Positions 29,990 to 38,992 of a stretch of DNA of 64,000 nucleotides are shown here, piece by piece; position 1 is the stretch's first letter, and every line of letters begins with the position of its first letter. The notes below the pieces were generated by a model that was given only the letters and a program-made list of their open reading frames with translations, did not search any database and had not been told where the DNA came from. The stretch comes from Symsagittifera roscoffensis (Eukaryota; Xenacoelomorpha; Acoela; Convolutidae): positions 10,143,671 to 10,207,670 of the forward strand of contig NC_087064.1 in the NCBI RefSeq assembly GCF_963678635.1. Reading direction: 5' to 3'. Position numbers and translations under genes: made by a program.

Positions 29990-31447
29990 TTGAGATTTGC
30001 TGATCTAGAGGGACTGCCCCCTAATAACATAATGGGACCAGTGAATGCGAGACTATTGCAAGATGTGAGATTGAACCATGATGAAGGGAATCGAGAAGAA
30101 AGACCAGGAAGATTTCTGACAACGAGAGCGCCATTCGGACAACATGTGAAGATGTTCAGGCAAGTGACGGCACCCCCTGGTCATGTGAAGGAAAGAATAA
30201 ACCCAAAACTAGTGAATAAGGATGGTGATGTCCAAAGATACGGCGGATTGAAAGCAATAAAGAAAGATGAGACCATCTTTGCCGCCTATGACAAAGCAGA
30301 AATAAGGAAGGCTAAGATCATGATTGTGGCGAATTCAGAGTTCGTGCATACTTCCAAGTCTCTGTTTTGGCCGGACGTCATAATGTTGGCAGCGGTCGAT
30401 CTGCAGGCAGTATCCATGGCTATAGGGGTACAAAGGCAGACGGATATGAACCCAATCACGATCGTGTTTGCTGGCATCAATGACCATCTACACAGTAGAG
30501 GTTTTCTGTGCAGACTCAGAGATCCTACAACGGCAGAAAATGCAGTGTGGCCAGCAATAAAAGACATCCTCGAGTCGATGGGTGAGGTGGTGGATGCAAC
30601 GAAGGAAGGGTCGTTCAATAAGATAACACCGAGAATAGTGTTCGCGTTGTCTCCGGGGTACGGATGTCTCCCAGATGGACTGAAATCCGTTTATGCGATT
30701 GTAACCTTGCTTTCGGAAAGAAAATATGATGTGATCATATCAGTCCCAAATCGCATGATAGAGATGGAGAACTTGAGGCCACTCAGGGCTGAACTACCTG
30801 CAGTGTGGTCAGATATCTCAAACGCGATGAGAGGATTCAAGGACCATGCGCTACACATGTTAGTATTGGATGAGGTGCTGGGATTGGAACTGTCCAATTT
30901 CAGTCGACAGCTCAAACTGAAACCGGGAATAGACGACGACCATCGAGTGATCGTAGCGATGTCCAACGATTTATGGTTCCGAGCAATGGAAAAGACAGGT
31001 GAGAGCATGAGAAGGAAAATTTCACTAGAGACGAGAGCTCAATTGGAAGCGATGGTTTTGAGAACCAAGCCGGAAGCCAACCAGTGGCTACACCTAAATC
31101 CTCGAGTAGCGGCATTGGGTGCAGATGCTTTTGAGCAAGGCCATGTGATGATCACGAAGATCCATGCCTACTTGTTAAAGGAGGTGAACCTGGCGGAAAA
31201 TGCCGAAGAAAAGACCGCTGAATTTGTAAACAGAATGTGTCAGATTACCCTGGAAACCTTCTGGACCCAGGAAGTGAAGGAACAGGAAGGATTTGAACGG
31301 ACAGACAGCATGCTGGAAGGGTTGGGGGCCGGATGGATCGCGTCCTTCTTGGCAAAAGTCTACCCGAAAGTCTCTCATTACTTGATTAAGGAATTCCGCC
31401 AAGCAGTAGTGGAAGTGTCAATAGTGGAACTAATACCCTTTTCGTGA
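29990..31447 (+). CDS. ORF B middle region with a second SGNH-like domain
   Basis: 485 codons, opening at a TTG and joined in copy 2 to the upstream domain, so it is not a separate gene. Residues 110-165 read KIMIVANSEFVHTSK ... ITIVFAGINDHLHSR. Ser 116 lies 48 residues before the Asn of GIND, against 49 in the first SGNH domain, and a later GIDDDHRVIVAMS gives a D-x-x-H (315-318) like block V. All three features are kept in copy 2. The usual GDS is ANS here. This suggests a diverged or inactive SGNH fold next to the first one. The rest, with YDVIISVPNR and LDEVLGLELSNFSRQL, is unrecognised. A one-base deletion at about 31440 ends the frame. Confidence 0.6.
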   Translation: MRFADLEGLPPNNIMGPVNARLLQDVRLNHDEGNREERPGRFLTTRAPFGQHVKMFRQVTAPPGHVKERINPKLVNKDGDVQRYGGLKAIKKDETIFAAYDKAEIRKAKIMIVANSEFVHTSKSLFWPDVIMLAAVDLQAVSMAIGVQRQTDMNPITIVFAGINDHLHSRGFLCRLRDPTTAENAVWPAIKDILESMGEVVDATKEGSFNKITPRIVFALSPGYGCLPDGLKSVYAIVTLLSERKYDVIISVPNRMIEMENLRPLRAELPAVWSDISNAMRGFKDHALHMLVLDEVLGLELSNFSRQLKLKPGIDDDHRVIVAMSNDLWFRAMEKTGESMRRKISLETRAQLEAMVLRTKPEANQWLHLNPRVAALGADAFEQGHVMITKIHAYLLKEVNLAENAEEKTAEFVNRMCQITLETFWTQEVKEQEGFERTDSMLEGLGAGWIASFLAKVYPKVSHYLIKEFRQAVVEVSIVELIPFS

Positions 31448-33024
31448 CGATTGGAGCAGAGAGTTTTGTGAAAGGACCGGTGATGCTGCTCACCGAAGGG
31501 ATCCAGAACCTGCGGTTAGACGGACTTCTGACATTGATTGCGATCACCCACGGAAACTTGGGAGGATTAATGAAATTGACATGTTGCCCAGAGCAGATGA
31601 GAGAGAGAGTGAGGAACCTAGATATGAAGAAATCCACGGACTTGTGGAATAAGATAAGAGACCTGAGACACACTCGTATCCAGTATCTCTTGCAACAAAA
31701 TCGCTTTGGAACGGGGGAAGATGAGACTATTGAAAGAGAAGAAGATGTTAGACGACATGTTGGAGGCATGCCCCTGCTAACCGATCTAAGCTTGGCTATG
31801 AGAGCCGATCCCTTGGCGCTGATCAGAGGAGTCACGGAGTTCGTGACAGTGATCTATGGACCAGCAGTCACGTTTGCGTTCCCTGACATTAGAGTGGAAG
31901 CGTATAGGAGGTCAGTGCTGCAGTTGAACCTCATATCAGCGGTGAACGGTAGCGCACTGAACTGGTGTGAGCAACGCACATTGCGGGAGCTCATGAGTGA
32001 AAATCTGTTATTTGCGAAAATATCAGAGCCAGAAATGACAGACATCAATTTTGACTATCACTTCCGTGATCGCATGGGAGAAGTAGAGAGAGGACACGTC
32101 GAAGTGTTTCCGAAGCTTTGGAATCTGAGACCCTATGATAAAACGAATGGTAAAATAACCAGAGTGCCTCGTCTCACTGCAGCATATCATAGAGTGAGAG
32201 AAGGGACGAAGGACTGGGGTGATTACGAGAAGCTGCCGGAGGCAATCCCTGAATTACCTCTGATAAGAAGGATGTTACTCGGAGCAGTCTCCATGGTACA
32301 AACTCCTAGGTTAAGAGCATTCGAAGCCAATGAAAGGAGAGTAGGGAATTTCGAAGCAACGATGGACACATACTTTGTGGGAAGAAATGCCGCTGTGTTA
32401 CAGTACACACGATTTGCCAATAGGGATCAAGCGACGAGAAGGCGAATAAGCAACGCCGCGACTCCCAAGCCTGGAGGATTTGATGAAGAATGGGCGGGAT
32501 TAGGCTTGGCGCCTATGAAAATGAGAGGCCGGACCGAGCTGCCTGAGGCCTCTTTGATCCTGACTAGTGTAAAATCGGAGTTCAAGGTAGTAGGAACGCT
32601 GCGAACGAGAACTTTCCTAGCACGCTTTGGCTGTGAGGAAATCAAAGTGGTCCATGGAGAAGAGGAAGATAGGTCAGCCGGTACATTGATCATACCGAAA
32701 TTTTCGGAAGGAACCGACAATGATGAGCAAGGACCCTCGAGTTCGAAGAAAGATACGTCAGAAGGAGATGACGGACAGGGAGGAAGCCGTCAGACGGAAG
32801 AGCCCATGCAACCAGATGCAGATCAAGCTGGTGGGGAAGACGACAGAGCATCGACAGGAGGAATAACCAGCCTAGACTTCAATATCTTCAGTGATCTTGA
32901 GAACGACGCGGATACGTTGGAGACGAATGAGCTAGCTGATGAAGGCATTTCGACGCTTGAACCTCCGTCAGCCTCCATGGAAATGAAACGGAATTTGCCT
33001 GAGAGCAGCTCTCCTGGCAATTGA
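31444..33024 (+). CDS. ORF B continuation, unknown region
   Basis: 526 codons, opening at GTG right after the one-base deletion. In copy 2 the corresponding sequence reads through from the preceding domain (VVEVSVVELL ... FETFGAENFVKGP), showing one ancestral frame. It contains conserved stretches such as RLDGLLTLIAITHGNLGGLM, PLLTDLSLAMRADPLALIRG and LRPYDKTNGKITRVPRLTAA. The last 130 residues are acidic, Ser- and Gly-rich and probably disordered. No family recognised and no membrane segment. It ends with TGA at 33022, where copy 2 has a Ser codon and continues. Confidence 0.65.
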   Translation: MTIGAESFVKGPVMLLTEGIQNLRLDGLLTLIAITHGNLGGLMKLTCCPEQMRERVRNLDMKKSTDLWNKIRDLRHTRIQYLLQQNRFGTGEDETIEREEDVRRHVGGMPLLTDLSLAMRADPLALIRGVTEFVTVIYGPAVTFAFPDIRVEAYRRSVLQLNLISAVNGSALNWCEQRTLRELMSENLLFAKISEPEMTDINFDYHFRDRMGEVERGHVEVFPKLWNLRPYDKTNGKITRVPRLTAAYHRVREGTKDWGDYEKLPEAIPELPLIRRMLLGAVSMVQTPRLRAFEANERRVGNFEATMDTYFVGRNAAVLQYTRFANRDQATRRRISNAATPKPGGFDEEWAGLGLAPMKMRGRTELPEASLILTSVKSEFKVVGTLRTRTFLARFGCEEIKVVHGEEEDRSAGTLIIPKFSEGTDNDEQGPSSSKKDTSEGDDGQGGSRQTEEPMQPDADQAGGEDDRASTGGITSLDFNIFSDLENDADTLETNELADEGISTLEPPSASMEMKRNLPESSSPGN

Positions 33025-33445
33025 AGAAATAACGAGCAAAAAATCCTCATGGAATCGCCTAGAAGAAGAAGAATAGAGGGCTCAGCCAGAATACCTTTCT
33101 TGGGAACGTTGCCCGAAGAGGAGTGGGAAGTACATCACCGAGGAGAGGTGGTTATCTGTCAAGAACCAGGAAAGGGACGAGGCGATCGAAGTTGGTGATT
33201 GATAAGATCAATGAAATGAAAATGAAGTTAGGCGGCAGAGTGATGCCAAGAAGAGTAGGAAAGACGAAAGTGGATTCGGAGATATCGGTGAAAGTTGTTA
33301 ATTCAGCAAAGAGAAAGCGCGTCCAAGAGATCATGGATTTGGGACAAGGCGATTATCAATTGTCTGGCACGGATAAGATGCTGACTGATATAGCGATGGT
33401 GCCACCCATTCTCATGGCGGGAATAAAGTCAACAGGCTACAACCA
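33025..33445 (+). pseudogene. ORF B segment replaced by a duplicated downstream piece
   Basis: The frame continues after the TGA as MESPRRRRIEGSARIPFLGTLPEEEWEVHH, matching copy 2 at 62831-62925. Then about 290 bp (33147-33440) nearly identical to 33582-33885 appears in place of about 120 bp that copy 2 has there. The inserted copy is out of order, so this part of the protein is disrupted in copy 1. Confidence 0.8.
33147..33440 (+). repeat. Direct duplication of 33582-33885
   Basis: About 290 bp starting TTATCTGTCAAGAACC is nearly identical to the block from 33582, 435 bp downstream. The copies differ by a short insertion in the second (GGCATTATCAACGGTCTG near 33803). Copy 2 of the element has only one such block. 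Confidence 0.9.
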
Positions 33446-34699
33446 TTGATGCGGGAAGTCCTTGACAAGCTTGATGAGTGTGAAGGGAGATTGAGTGAGT
33501 TGTTGATTAACTCAGCCACTGACGAAAGTGAAGCGAACTCTCCCATCAAGATGACGCCGCAGGACGACAAAGGAGAGGTGGTGTATCTGTCAAGAACCAG
33601 GAAAGGGACGAGGCGATCGAAGTTGGTGATTGATAAGATCAATGAAATGAAAATGAAGTTAGGCGGCAGAGTGATGCCAAGAAGAGTAGGAAAGACGAAA
33701 GTGGATTCGGAGATATCGGTGAAAGTTGTTAATTCAGCAAAGAGAAAGCGAGTCCAAGAGATCATGGATTTGGGACAAGGCGATTATCAATTGTCTGGCA
33801 CCGGCATTATCAACGGTCTGGTGCTGACTGATATAGCGATGGTGCCACCCATTCTCATGGCGGGAATACAGTCAGCAGGCTACAAATCCAAAAGGAGTGA
33901 CCGCACTCTGACTGGAGCAACCTTAGAAATGGAAATACTCAGCCAATGTGGAGAGAGCACAATGAGAGACTTTAAGCCATCTCCCATGAATCAAGGAAAG
34001 GGAAGTGTCGCAGGACAACTAGTACCAGTGGAACATATACGACTGACAGTGTCGGAGGCTGTGTCGATAGGTGAACCCGCCGGTGGATACATGGAGATGT
34101 TGGAATACCGAAACTCGGCTAGAGGGTATGTGATGGCTTTAGAAGACAAGAGTACCATGGAGGGTTATCTGGAGACAATGTTGCAAAGCACCACCCTCAA
34201 GCAGAAGGCGTACGGGACCCTAGCGTCGTCTGAAATACAGGCAGAAACGATAGAGCAGTTGGTGAGCCTTCCATGGAAAGCAGTAGTGTTACGGTACTTC
34301 GAAGAAGAAATGAGGACTGCGCCAAGAATACACGCTCCCATGGCAGTACCTTACGTAAGAACAGAGTTACAACTGAGGTTTGCCTGGTGCTTGATGGGAC
34401 TGACTCGCGAAGAGTACGATTCGGAAGAAAGGAAGAGGTCAAAAGAAGAGAAGGTTTTCCTTATGACAAATCTGAGGGATCTGATGATCCAAGAGGGAGC
34501 AGCAGTGGCGTGTGCGAAGCGGAGAGACGCTCTCTGTTTCATTCGATTCATGATAGAACAGATCTCAGTACCAGCATTGAACACCTGTGTCAAGATGGTG
34601 AGGGAGGGCGATGAGCGAGCAAAAGCCTTACTCTTGCTAGCACTGCTGGATATGCATCAAAGCAAACCGATGAGGGCGAATATGAAAGAACCCGAGTAG
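33446..34699 (+). CDS. ORF B continuation, unknown region
   Basis: 417 codons, opening at TTG and contiguous in copy 2 with the upstream sequence. It begins LMREVLDKL and has a strongly basic stretch (RTRKGTRRSK, RVMPRRVGK, NSAKRKRVQ) that could bind nucleic acid or act as a nuclear signal. Then comes a mostly helical region with VPYVRTELQLRFAWCLMGLTREEYD and AKALLLLALLDMHQ. No family recognised. The TAG at 34697 is followed by about 50 further open codons in the same frame, then a shift, so the protein probably went on. Copy 2 leaves the window before this stop. Confidence 0.6.
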   Translation: MMREVLDKLDECEGRLSELLINSATDESEANSPIKMTPQDDKGEVVYLSRTRKGTRRSKLVIDKINEMKMKLGGRVMPRRVGKTKVDSEISVKVVNSAKRKRVQEIMDLGQGDYQLSGTGIINGLVLTDIAMVPPILMAGIQSAGYKSKRSDRTLTGATLEMEILSQCGESTMRDFKPSPMNQGKGSVAGQLVPVEHIRLTVSEAVSIGEPAGGYMEMLEYRNSARGYVMALEDKSTMEGYLETMLQSTTLKQKAYGTLASSEIQAETIEQLVSLPWKAVVLRYFEEEMRTAPRIHAPMAVPYVRTELQLRFAWCLMGLTREEYDSEERKRSKEEKVFLMTNLRDLMIQEGAAVACAKRRDALCFIRFMIEQISVPALNTCVKMVREGDERAKALLLLALLDMHQSKPMRANMKEPE

Positions 34700-35096
34700 T
34701 TAGAGCCCATGAGAAAGATAGACGAAATCAGGAGATTCTCAAACAAGGAGCTGAGACTCACTAAAGAATCTATGGGGGCACTAGTTGTCCTGCGACTAGT
34801 TGTTCTGGTGGTATCCCAAGCCGAAGTCCAGTGAATACTGTGGACCAATTAAGAAGAAGTCGTACAGCTACGTATCCGGAGTCATAGGGATAGCGTATAA
34901 CCCGTTCCTGAGTGAAGACATACGCGATTGCTTCTTCGAATACGAGCAGGCAGTGTTGCTAAGATTCTGGATGTCGAGAATTGTGACGATTAAGAGCGCT
35001 ACCAATCCTCAAAATAAATTGGGATTGATCCTGGAAGAAGAGGTGACTGCACCTTCCGTACCAAAATCCGACAAAAGAGTGGAGTTTGGGTTGTGA
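34700..35096 (+). CDS. ORF B continuation, unknown (broken by shift and stop)
   Basis: After the TAG at 34697 the frame stays open to about 34830, overlapping a second frame open from 34800. The second reads WWYPKPKSSEYCGPIKKK and YNPFLSEDIRDCFFEYEQAVLLRFW. A frameshift near 34795 is the simplest link. It ends at TGA 35094, and the next three segments are all in this same frame. No family recognised. Confidence 0.5.
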
Positions 35097-35666
35097 TTCT
35101 CAGATGAATTGCTGAGGACGAGCTTGATGGTGGTGTGGGAATTGATGAGGCCATCATGGTGTCCTAGTCCCAACGCTGACTTGATACTGCGAGCGACACA
35201 AGACGTGCAGAGGGAACTGAATGCAGACTGTAATCTGCGTGACCTTAACATCATATATAATGTGATGATAACGGCCTCTAGGAGCAACGGGGAAGATAAA
35301 GTGGAGTTGCCTGGCTGGGGACCAGAAGACTGGGTCAAACCTGGTAGCTGTCTGGCGGAAGTCTGTGGACTGGAGTGTCACGTTTGTGGAGGTCTGGACT
35401 GTGTGAAGACCCTAGAGAAACAACACAAGCAATTGACGGTTTTGTTTGGAAACGTCGTGATGAAAGCAAGGACAGAAACGGAACTGATAGCAGATTGTCA
35501 TGGAGGAACCGAGGTGAATCTAGTGACTGCACTAGGATTCTACAGCATGTTTAGTTCTTTAGAGTCACTATTGAATCTAGAACAGAAACATGAGATGGTC
35601 ACAGCCATCAGTGTAGAGGTGTTCCCAGGAGTTCTGCAAACTGAGCAAAAGTACATAGGAAAATGA
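35097..35666 (+). CDS. ORF B continuation with cysteine cluster, unknown
   Basis: Same frame as before and after, bounded by TGA codons at 35094 and 35664. It has a cysteine-rich stretch, SCLAEVCGLECHVCGGLDC (near 35346-35402), that could bind metal, and helical flanks. No family recognised. Opens at TTG 35109 if read alone, which argues against an independent gene. Confidence 0.5.
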   Translation, partial: FSDELLRTSLMVVWELMRPSWCPSPNADLILRATQDVQRELNADCNLRDLNIIYNVMITASRSNGEDKVELPGWGPEDWVKPGSCLAEVCGLECHVCGGLDCVKTLEKQHKQLTVLFGNVVMKARTETELIADCHGGTEVNLVTALGFYSMFSSLESLLNLEQKHEMVTAISVEVFPGVLQTEQKYIGK

Positions 35667-35957
35667 AGGGAAGCGATCGAGACGGAAGTGAACATCAGAC
35701 ACAATGAGACTTATTGTAGACCATCAGGAGCACGATATTTGGTTCGTTCGACATTGGCTCCAATGTGCAAGAGCAAATATCCGGTACATTTTGTAGCTGT
35801 GGATGTAAAGAGTACGAGAACGATCGTGGATCAAGCCTTCTCAGTGCCGAAGTGTGTGAGACTGGCGAGAATGTCCGAGAAATCTTACGAGTTGCTATGT
35901 AAGATGTTCTCAGCAGTTCCAGAGAGAACCAAGGAAGAGTTGGGATCGATACTGTGA
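35667..35957 (+). CDS. ORF B continuation, unknown
   Basis: Short segment in the same frame between TGA codons at 35664 and 35955. Contains RYLVRSTLAPMCKSKYPVHF and KSYELLCKMFSAV. It has no independent ATG near its beginning. Best read as part of the long ORF B. Confidence 0.45.
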   Translation, partial: REAIETEVNIRHNETYCRPSGARYLVRSTLAPMCKSKYPVHFVAVDVKSTRTIVDQAFSVPKCVRLARMSEKSYELLCKMFSAVPERTKEELGSIL

Positions 35958-36902
35958 AAGAAGTTCATGGGATACGTGAGCCGAAACTTCAGTGACTTCG
36001 AGAGGCAGAAACAGAGAGGATCAACTGTTACAGATTACAATACGGTAGACGAAAATGATGAAGTCCACCGGGTGATGATGGAAGTGGAACCATTACTGGA
36101 AGCTTCAGGAAAACGTAATTGGAGGAGCATCATATTGACACATGACGAGTTTCCCTGCCACTGCTTGCTGCAGACCTGGTGGTATCTCAAGCGTAGTAAT
36201 CTGATGTTGATCTGGGACTCTGGAGAGCTGCTCTCCATGGGTTTACCAGACTCATCACAGCCCATAACAATAGTGATAGTGGGAGTTATGATGGCGATAC
36301 AATGGCTGGAGGCTCATGTGAAAGAAAACAATAGACAGGAAGCGCCAACAAGAGAACTGTTGCAGAAATTGGATTGTCTAAAAGGTTTAGATCTTTTTGA
36401 GACAATGTGCAAAATTCTAAACATTCCGATGGAAGTGATGAAGATATGGGCAAGAAAACGATTGATGCCATGGTTCAGAGCTAACATGACTGCATGGTTG
36501 TACGAATATGCTAAGAAGCATATGTCGAAGCACGGCAGAGTGTACAGTGGATATCAGCTGGACATTGGAGCGGGAGCCTTCAAGCGAACTTTCGTGACTC
36601 ATCGGAATGCAGTGACCACCGCAGTGAAAAGAATTTCCAGGACAAGTGAACGTAGTGGAAAGGAGAAGGCGGAGATGTTGAAGGAAGATTTGGAGAGAAA
36701 TGTGACGTTGTGTCTCCACAACAGCTTCTGCAGGAACAGAGAATCTAACGTGGATCCCCTACCTTGTTGCAAACAGAGGGTAGAAGAGCAGAAGTGTTGG
36801 AGGACTCCTTCCAACAGCGTCAGGATAGCTAACGATGTGTTGCAGGACAGAGAGACTGAAAGTGCAGAGTCGGTATCACAGGAGGAGGAGATGGAACATT
36901 GA
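35958..36902 (+). CDS. ORF B C-terminal region, unknown
   Basis: ATG at 35967 gives 311 codons, but the frame is the same as the three preceding segments, so it is probably the C-terminus of ORF B. Contents: an acidic start, NLMLIWDSGELL, the hydrophobic ITIVIVGVMMAIQWL, a helical middle (LFETMCKILNIPMEVMKIW), a basic stretch, a cysteine-containing segment and an acidic end (ESVSQEEEMEH). The hydrophobic run is too isolated to call a membrane anchor. No copy 2 sequence is available in the window for comparison. Confidence 0.55.
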   Translation, partial: KKFMGYVSRNFSDFERQKQRGSTVTDYNTVDENDEVHRVMMEVEPLLEASGKRNWRSIILTHDEFPCHCLLQTWWYLKRSNLMLIWDSGELLSMGLPDSSQPITIVIVGVMMAIQWLEAHVKENNRQEAPTRELLQKLDCLKGLDLFETMCKILNIPMEVMKIWARKRLMPWFRANMTAWLYEYAKKHMSKHGRVYSGYQLDIGAGAFKRTFVTHRNAVTTAVKRISRTSERSGKEKAEMLKEDLERNVTLCLHNSFCRNRESNVDPLPCCKQRVEEQKCWRTPSNSVRIANDVLQDRETESAESVSQEEEMEH

Positions 36903-37732
36903 CAAATGGTCGAGAAAACAAGAAGCAAAAAGAAAGAGAATTAGAAGAATTTAGAAGTTTTAGAACTTCTAAACGACGAAAAAGAAGAAAACAGGGGAGT
37001 GATGAAGAAAAGTTAAGAATTCAGAATTGTTTTATGTGTGTGAAAAACTCAAGTGAGAAACCAAGCAACCAAGTTGTAATTGAAAACTGAAACATTTAGT
37101 TAAGTTTTGAACATTGAAGAAATTGTTGCATATATAAATTTGCATTCTGATTTTTAGTGAAGTGGCTTTAGAGACACTTATTATTTATTTAGAAAGGATT
37201 GAGGGAAAAGTATATTTAAATATTCCAGCCTGCATGATTGTTTTTAATCACTTAGGACGACTGATCACTTTGTGGTGACATGAAAGACTTGAGTAATCTC
37301 TTGAAGATGGAGATTGTTGCATTGTTCTTTCTAACCACAGAGTTTCTTAGTTTTAATATTCAGGACAATAAACAAACAAAATTTCCGAAGGGAAGAAGCA
37401 TAGTAGGATAATTTTAGCTTGTTGGTTGGTAGGACTGTCCTGCAAACCAACATCTTTTAAATCTAAGAGAAAAAGTTTTTAATCAGGAAATTGACATTGG
37501 AAGTCAGAAAAGATGTTTTTATCTTAAGGTCATATCCTCAGTGTGCAGATTAATGAAAGACTTTGAAGGCTATAGTGATGTAGTATGATGCCATTTGTAT
37601 TCTGCAGTGAGTCGATATGACGCGGGTAAAAATAATTTCGTGCATTTTGTAAATTCTGTTCGATGACACTGTGCCGATCTTACGAACATTGCGAGATTCA
37701 ATGAGGACATTGACCGGACTGTCCGGGGAGTA
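36903..37732 (+). other. 3' untranslated region of giant copy 1
   Basis: 830 bp without a convincing frame between the ORF B stop and the 3' LTR. It starts with a purine-rich, Lys/Arg/Glu-coding-like stretch (36920-37020). The bases just before the LTR read GGACTGTCCGGGGAGTAC, so a good polypurine tract is not obvious. Confidence 0.7.
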
Positions 37733-38657
37733 CGTGACATTCGACCAGAATGTATCAAAATGCAGATTCAGCATATTCGAAATTTTAGCAGTAAACCTTC
37801 CGAATTGGCGATTTTGAGGGAATAAGAGCGTTATTGGAACGATTGGCCAAACGGTGAGGGCTAGAATATTCTGATGTTTTGAAATTTTAAATATTCGAAT
37901 TGTGACGTCATATTTCTGAGAAACGTCAGAAACGGCCATTTTGGCAAAAAAGTGAAAGAAAAACACAACAACATTAGTTGCGCTGACGATAACAACGGAA
38001 ACCGTGATTGAAAAGCAACAGCAGATTGCAGGAATAGCAGAGAACGTTCCGAGTTGCAACTATTGTGTCGCTACAATAGTTGCAAGGCCGTTGCGAACAA
38101 TGATGAAGGGTGGAAGACGGCCTTCTGGGTTACGGAGGAATCAAGTTTAACGTGCTTGATTCAGTGGATTCAAGAATCCGGAAGGGTTTCGGGACTGAAA
38201 CTTGTATAATCTTGTATTAACTTTTAGCTTCCCTGTCATGTCCTGACTTGAATTTAATTAATATCTGAATTCTTTTTGATAAGGATGAGAAGCTAGGAGT
38301 TGGGGGAAAGGGTTGATCCATCTTCGATGGAGATGATGATTTTTATCTACTGAACAAAAACAATAATAATTCAATAAGTAGTAGTAGCCCTGAATTTAGG
38401 AGTGACCTCGTGGTCATGGGATACTGAGACCCAGCCATGAGCTCACTATTTCTGCATGTAATCTAGTTAATTTGAGCGTTCTGGTCGAAGCCGGAGAACA
38501 GTAACGTTTTTGTCGACCCGATGTTAGAAAGATCACCGAAAGTACTGGCTTGGTAGAGACGGTTAAAAGCATGTAAAGCTCTGTTCAGATGTTAGCCAGT
38601 CGTCTTAGGACTTAGTTTTATTTTCCGTCGATATGTATCTTCCGGGCGAATGTTACA
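37733..38657 (+). repeat. 3' LTR of giant copy 1
   Basis: Matches 14077-15001 over its full 925 bp with scattered substitutions. The first base is C instead of T (CGTGACATTCG). It ends CGAATGTTACA, after which copia sequence resumes (GAAGTATATGATGTCG on plus, encoding DIIYF on minus). Confidence 0.95.
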
Positions 38658-38992
38658 GAAGTATATGATGTCGTCAACCCATACGCTCACATAACACCAC
38701 TGGTTGTTGACCATCTTAGTGAATACATACGCATCGTTATTTGATGCTTTGAATCCCAGCTCTTGAAGGTTCTCGGTCAACATCTGGTGCCAGTTCCTCC
38801 CAGACTGTTTCAGCCCATGCAACGATTTCAGCAACCGGCACAACATCTGTCATTCGTCTGCGTCGGCACTCTCGAACCCCTCTAGTTGCTGCATGTAAAT
38901 CTCCTCGTCTATTGGTGCATTCAAAAACGCCGCCTTGATGTCCATCTGGTACACCAAACACTTCTGCTGCGCTGCGATTGCCCATTGCAGAG
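38658..38992 (-). pseudogene. Copia RT central part with VDD motif
   Basis: Minus-strand frames read LQWAIAAQQKCLVYQMDIKA, AFLNAPIDEEIYMQQLEGF, then after a shift LCRLLKSLHGLKQSGRNW and the catalytic VSVWVDDIIYF. These are textbook copia RT blocks (QMDVKTAFLNG, LYGLKQSPR and YVDD equivalents). The gene is cut at IIYF by the giant LTR. Confidence 0.92.

Larger units (their letters stand above)
14077..38657 (+). mobile_element. Giant Ty3/gypsy-type LTR element, copy 1 (24.6 kb)
   Basis: Bounded by two 925-bp LTRs and inserted in plus orientation into a minus-strand copia RT gene. Internal order: primer-binding site, 2.9-kb leader, Gag-protease-RT-RNase H-integrase-macro-like polyprotein (ORF A), 0.4-kb spacer, and a second very long coding region (ORF B) with SGNH hydrolase motifs, then 0.8 kb before the 3' LTR. 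Flanks share only GAA (14074-14076 and 38658-38660), short for the usual 4-6 bp target duplication. LTRs differ at roughly two to three dozen positions by eye. Internal frames carry several breaks, so this copy is not autonomous as it stands. Confidence 0.93.

Noticed and set aside
36160..36330. A third SGNH-like domain (LMLIWDSGELL ... ITIVIVGVMMA)
   Set aside because: Only 23 residues separate the Ser from the block III-like strand, against 48-49 in the other two, and the Asn and Asp are absent.
27735..36902. ORF B as an envelope gene
   Set aside because: The position fits, but no signal peptide, transmembrane anchor, fusion peptide or cleavage motif is visible, and SGNH motifs are present instead.
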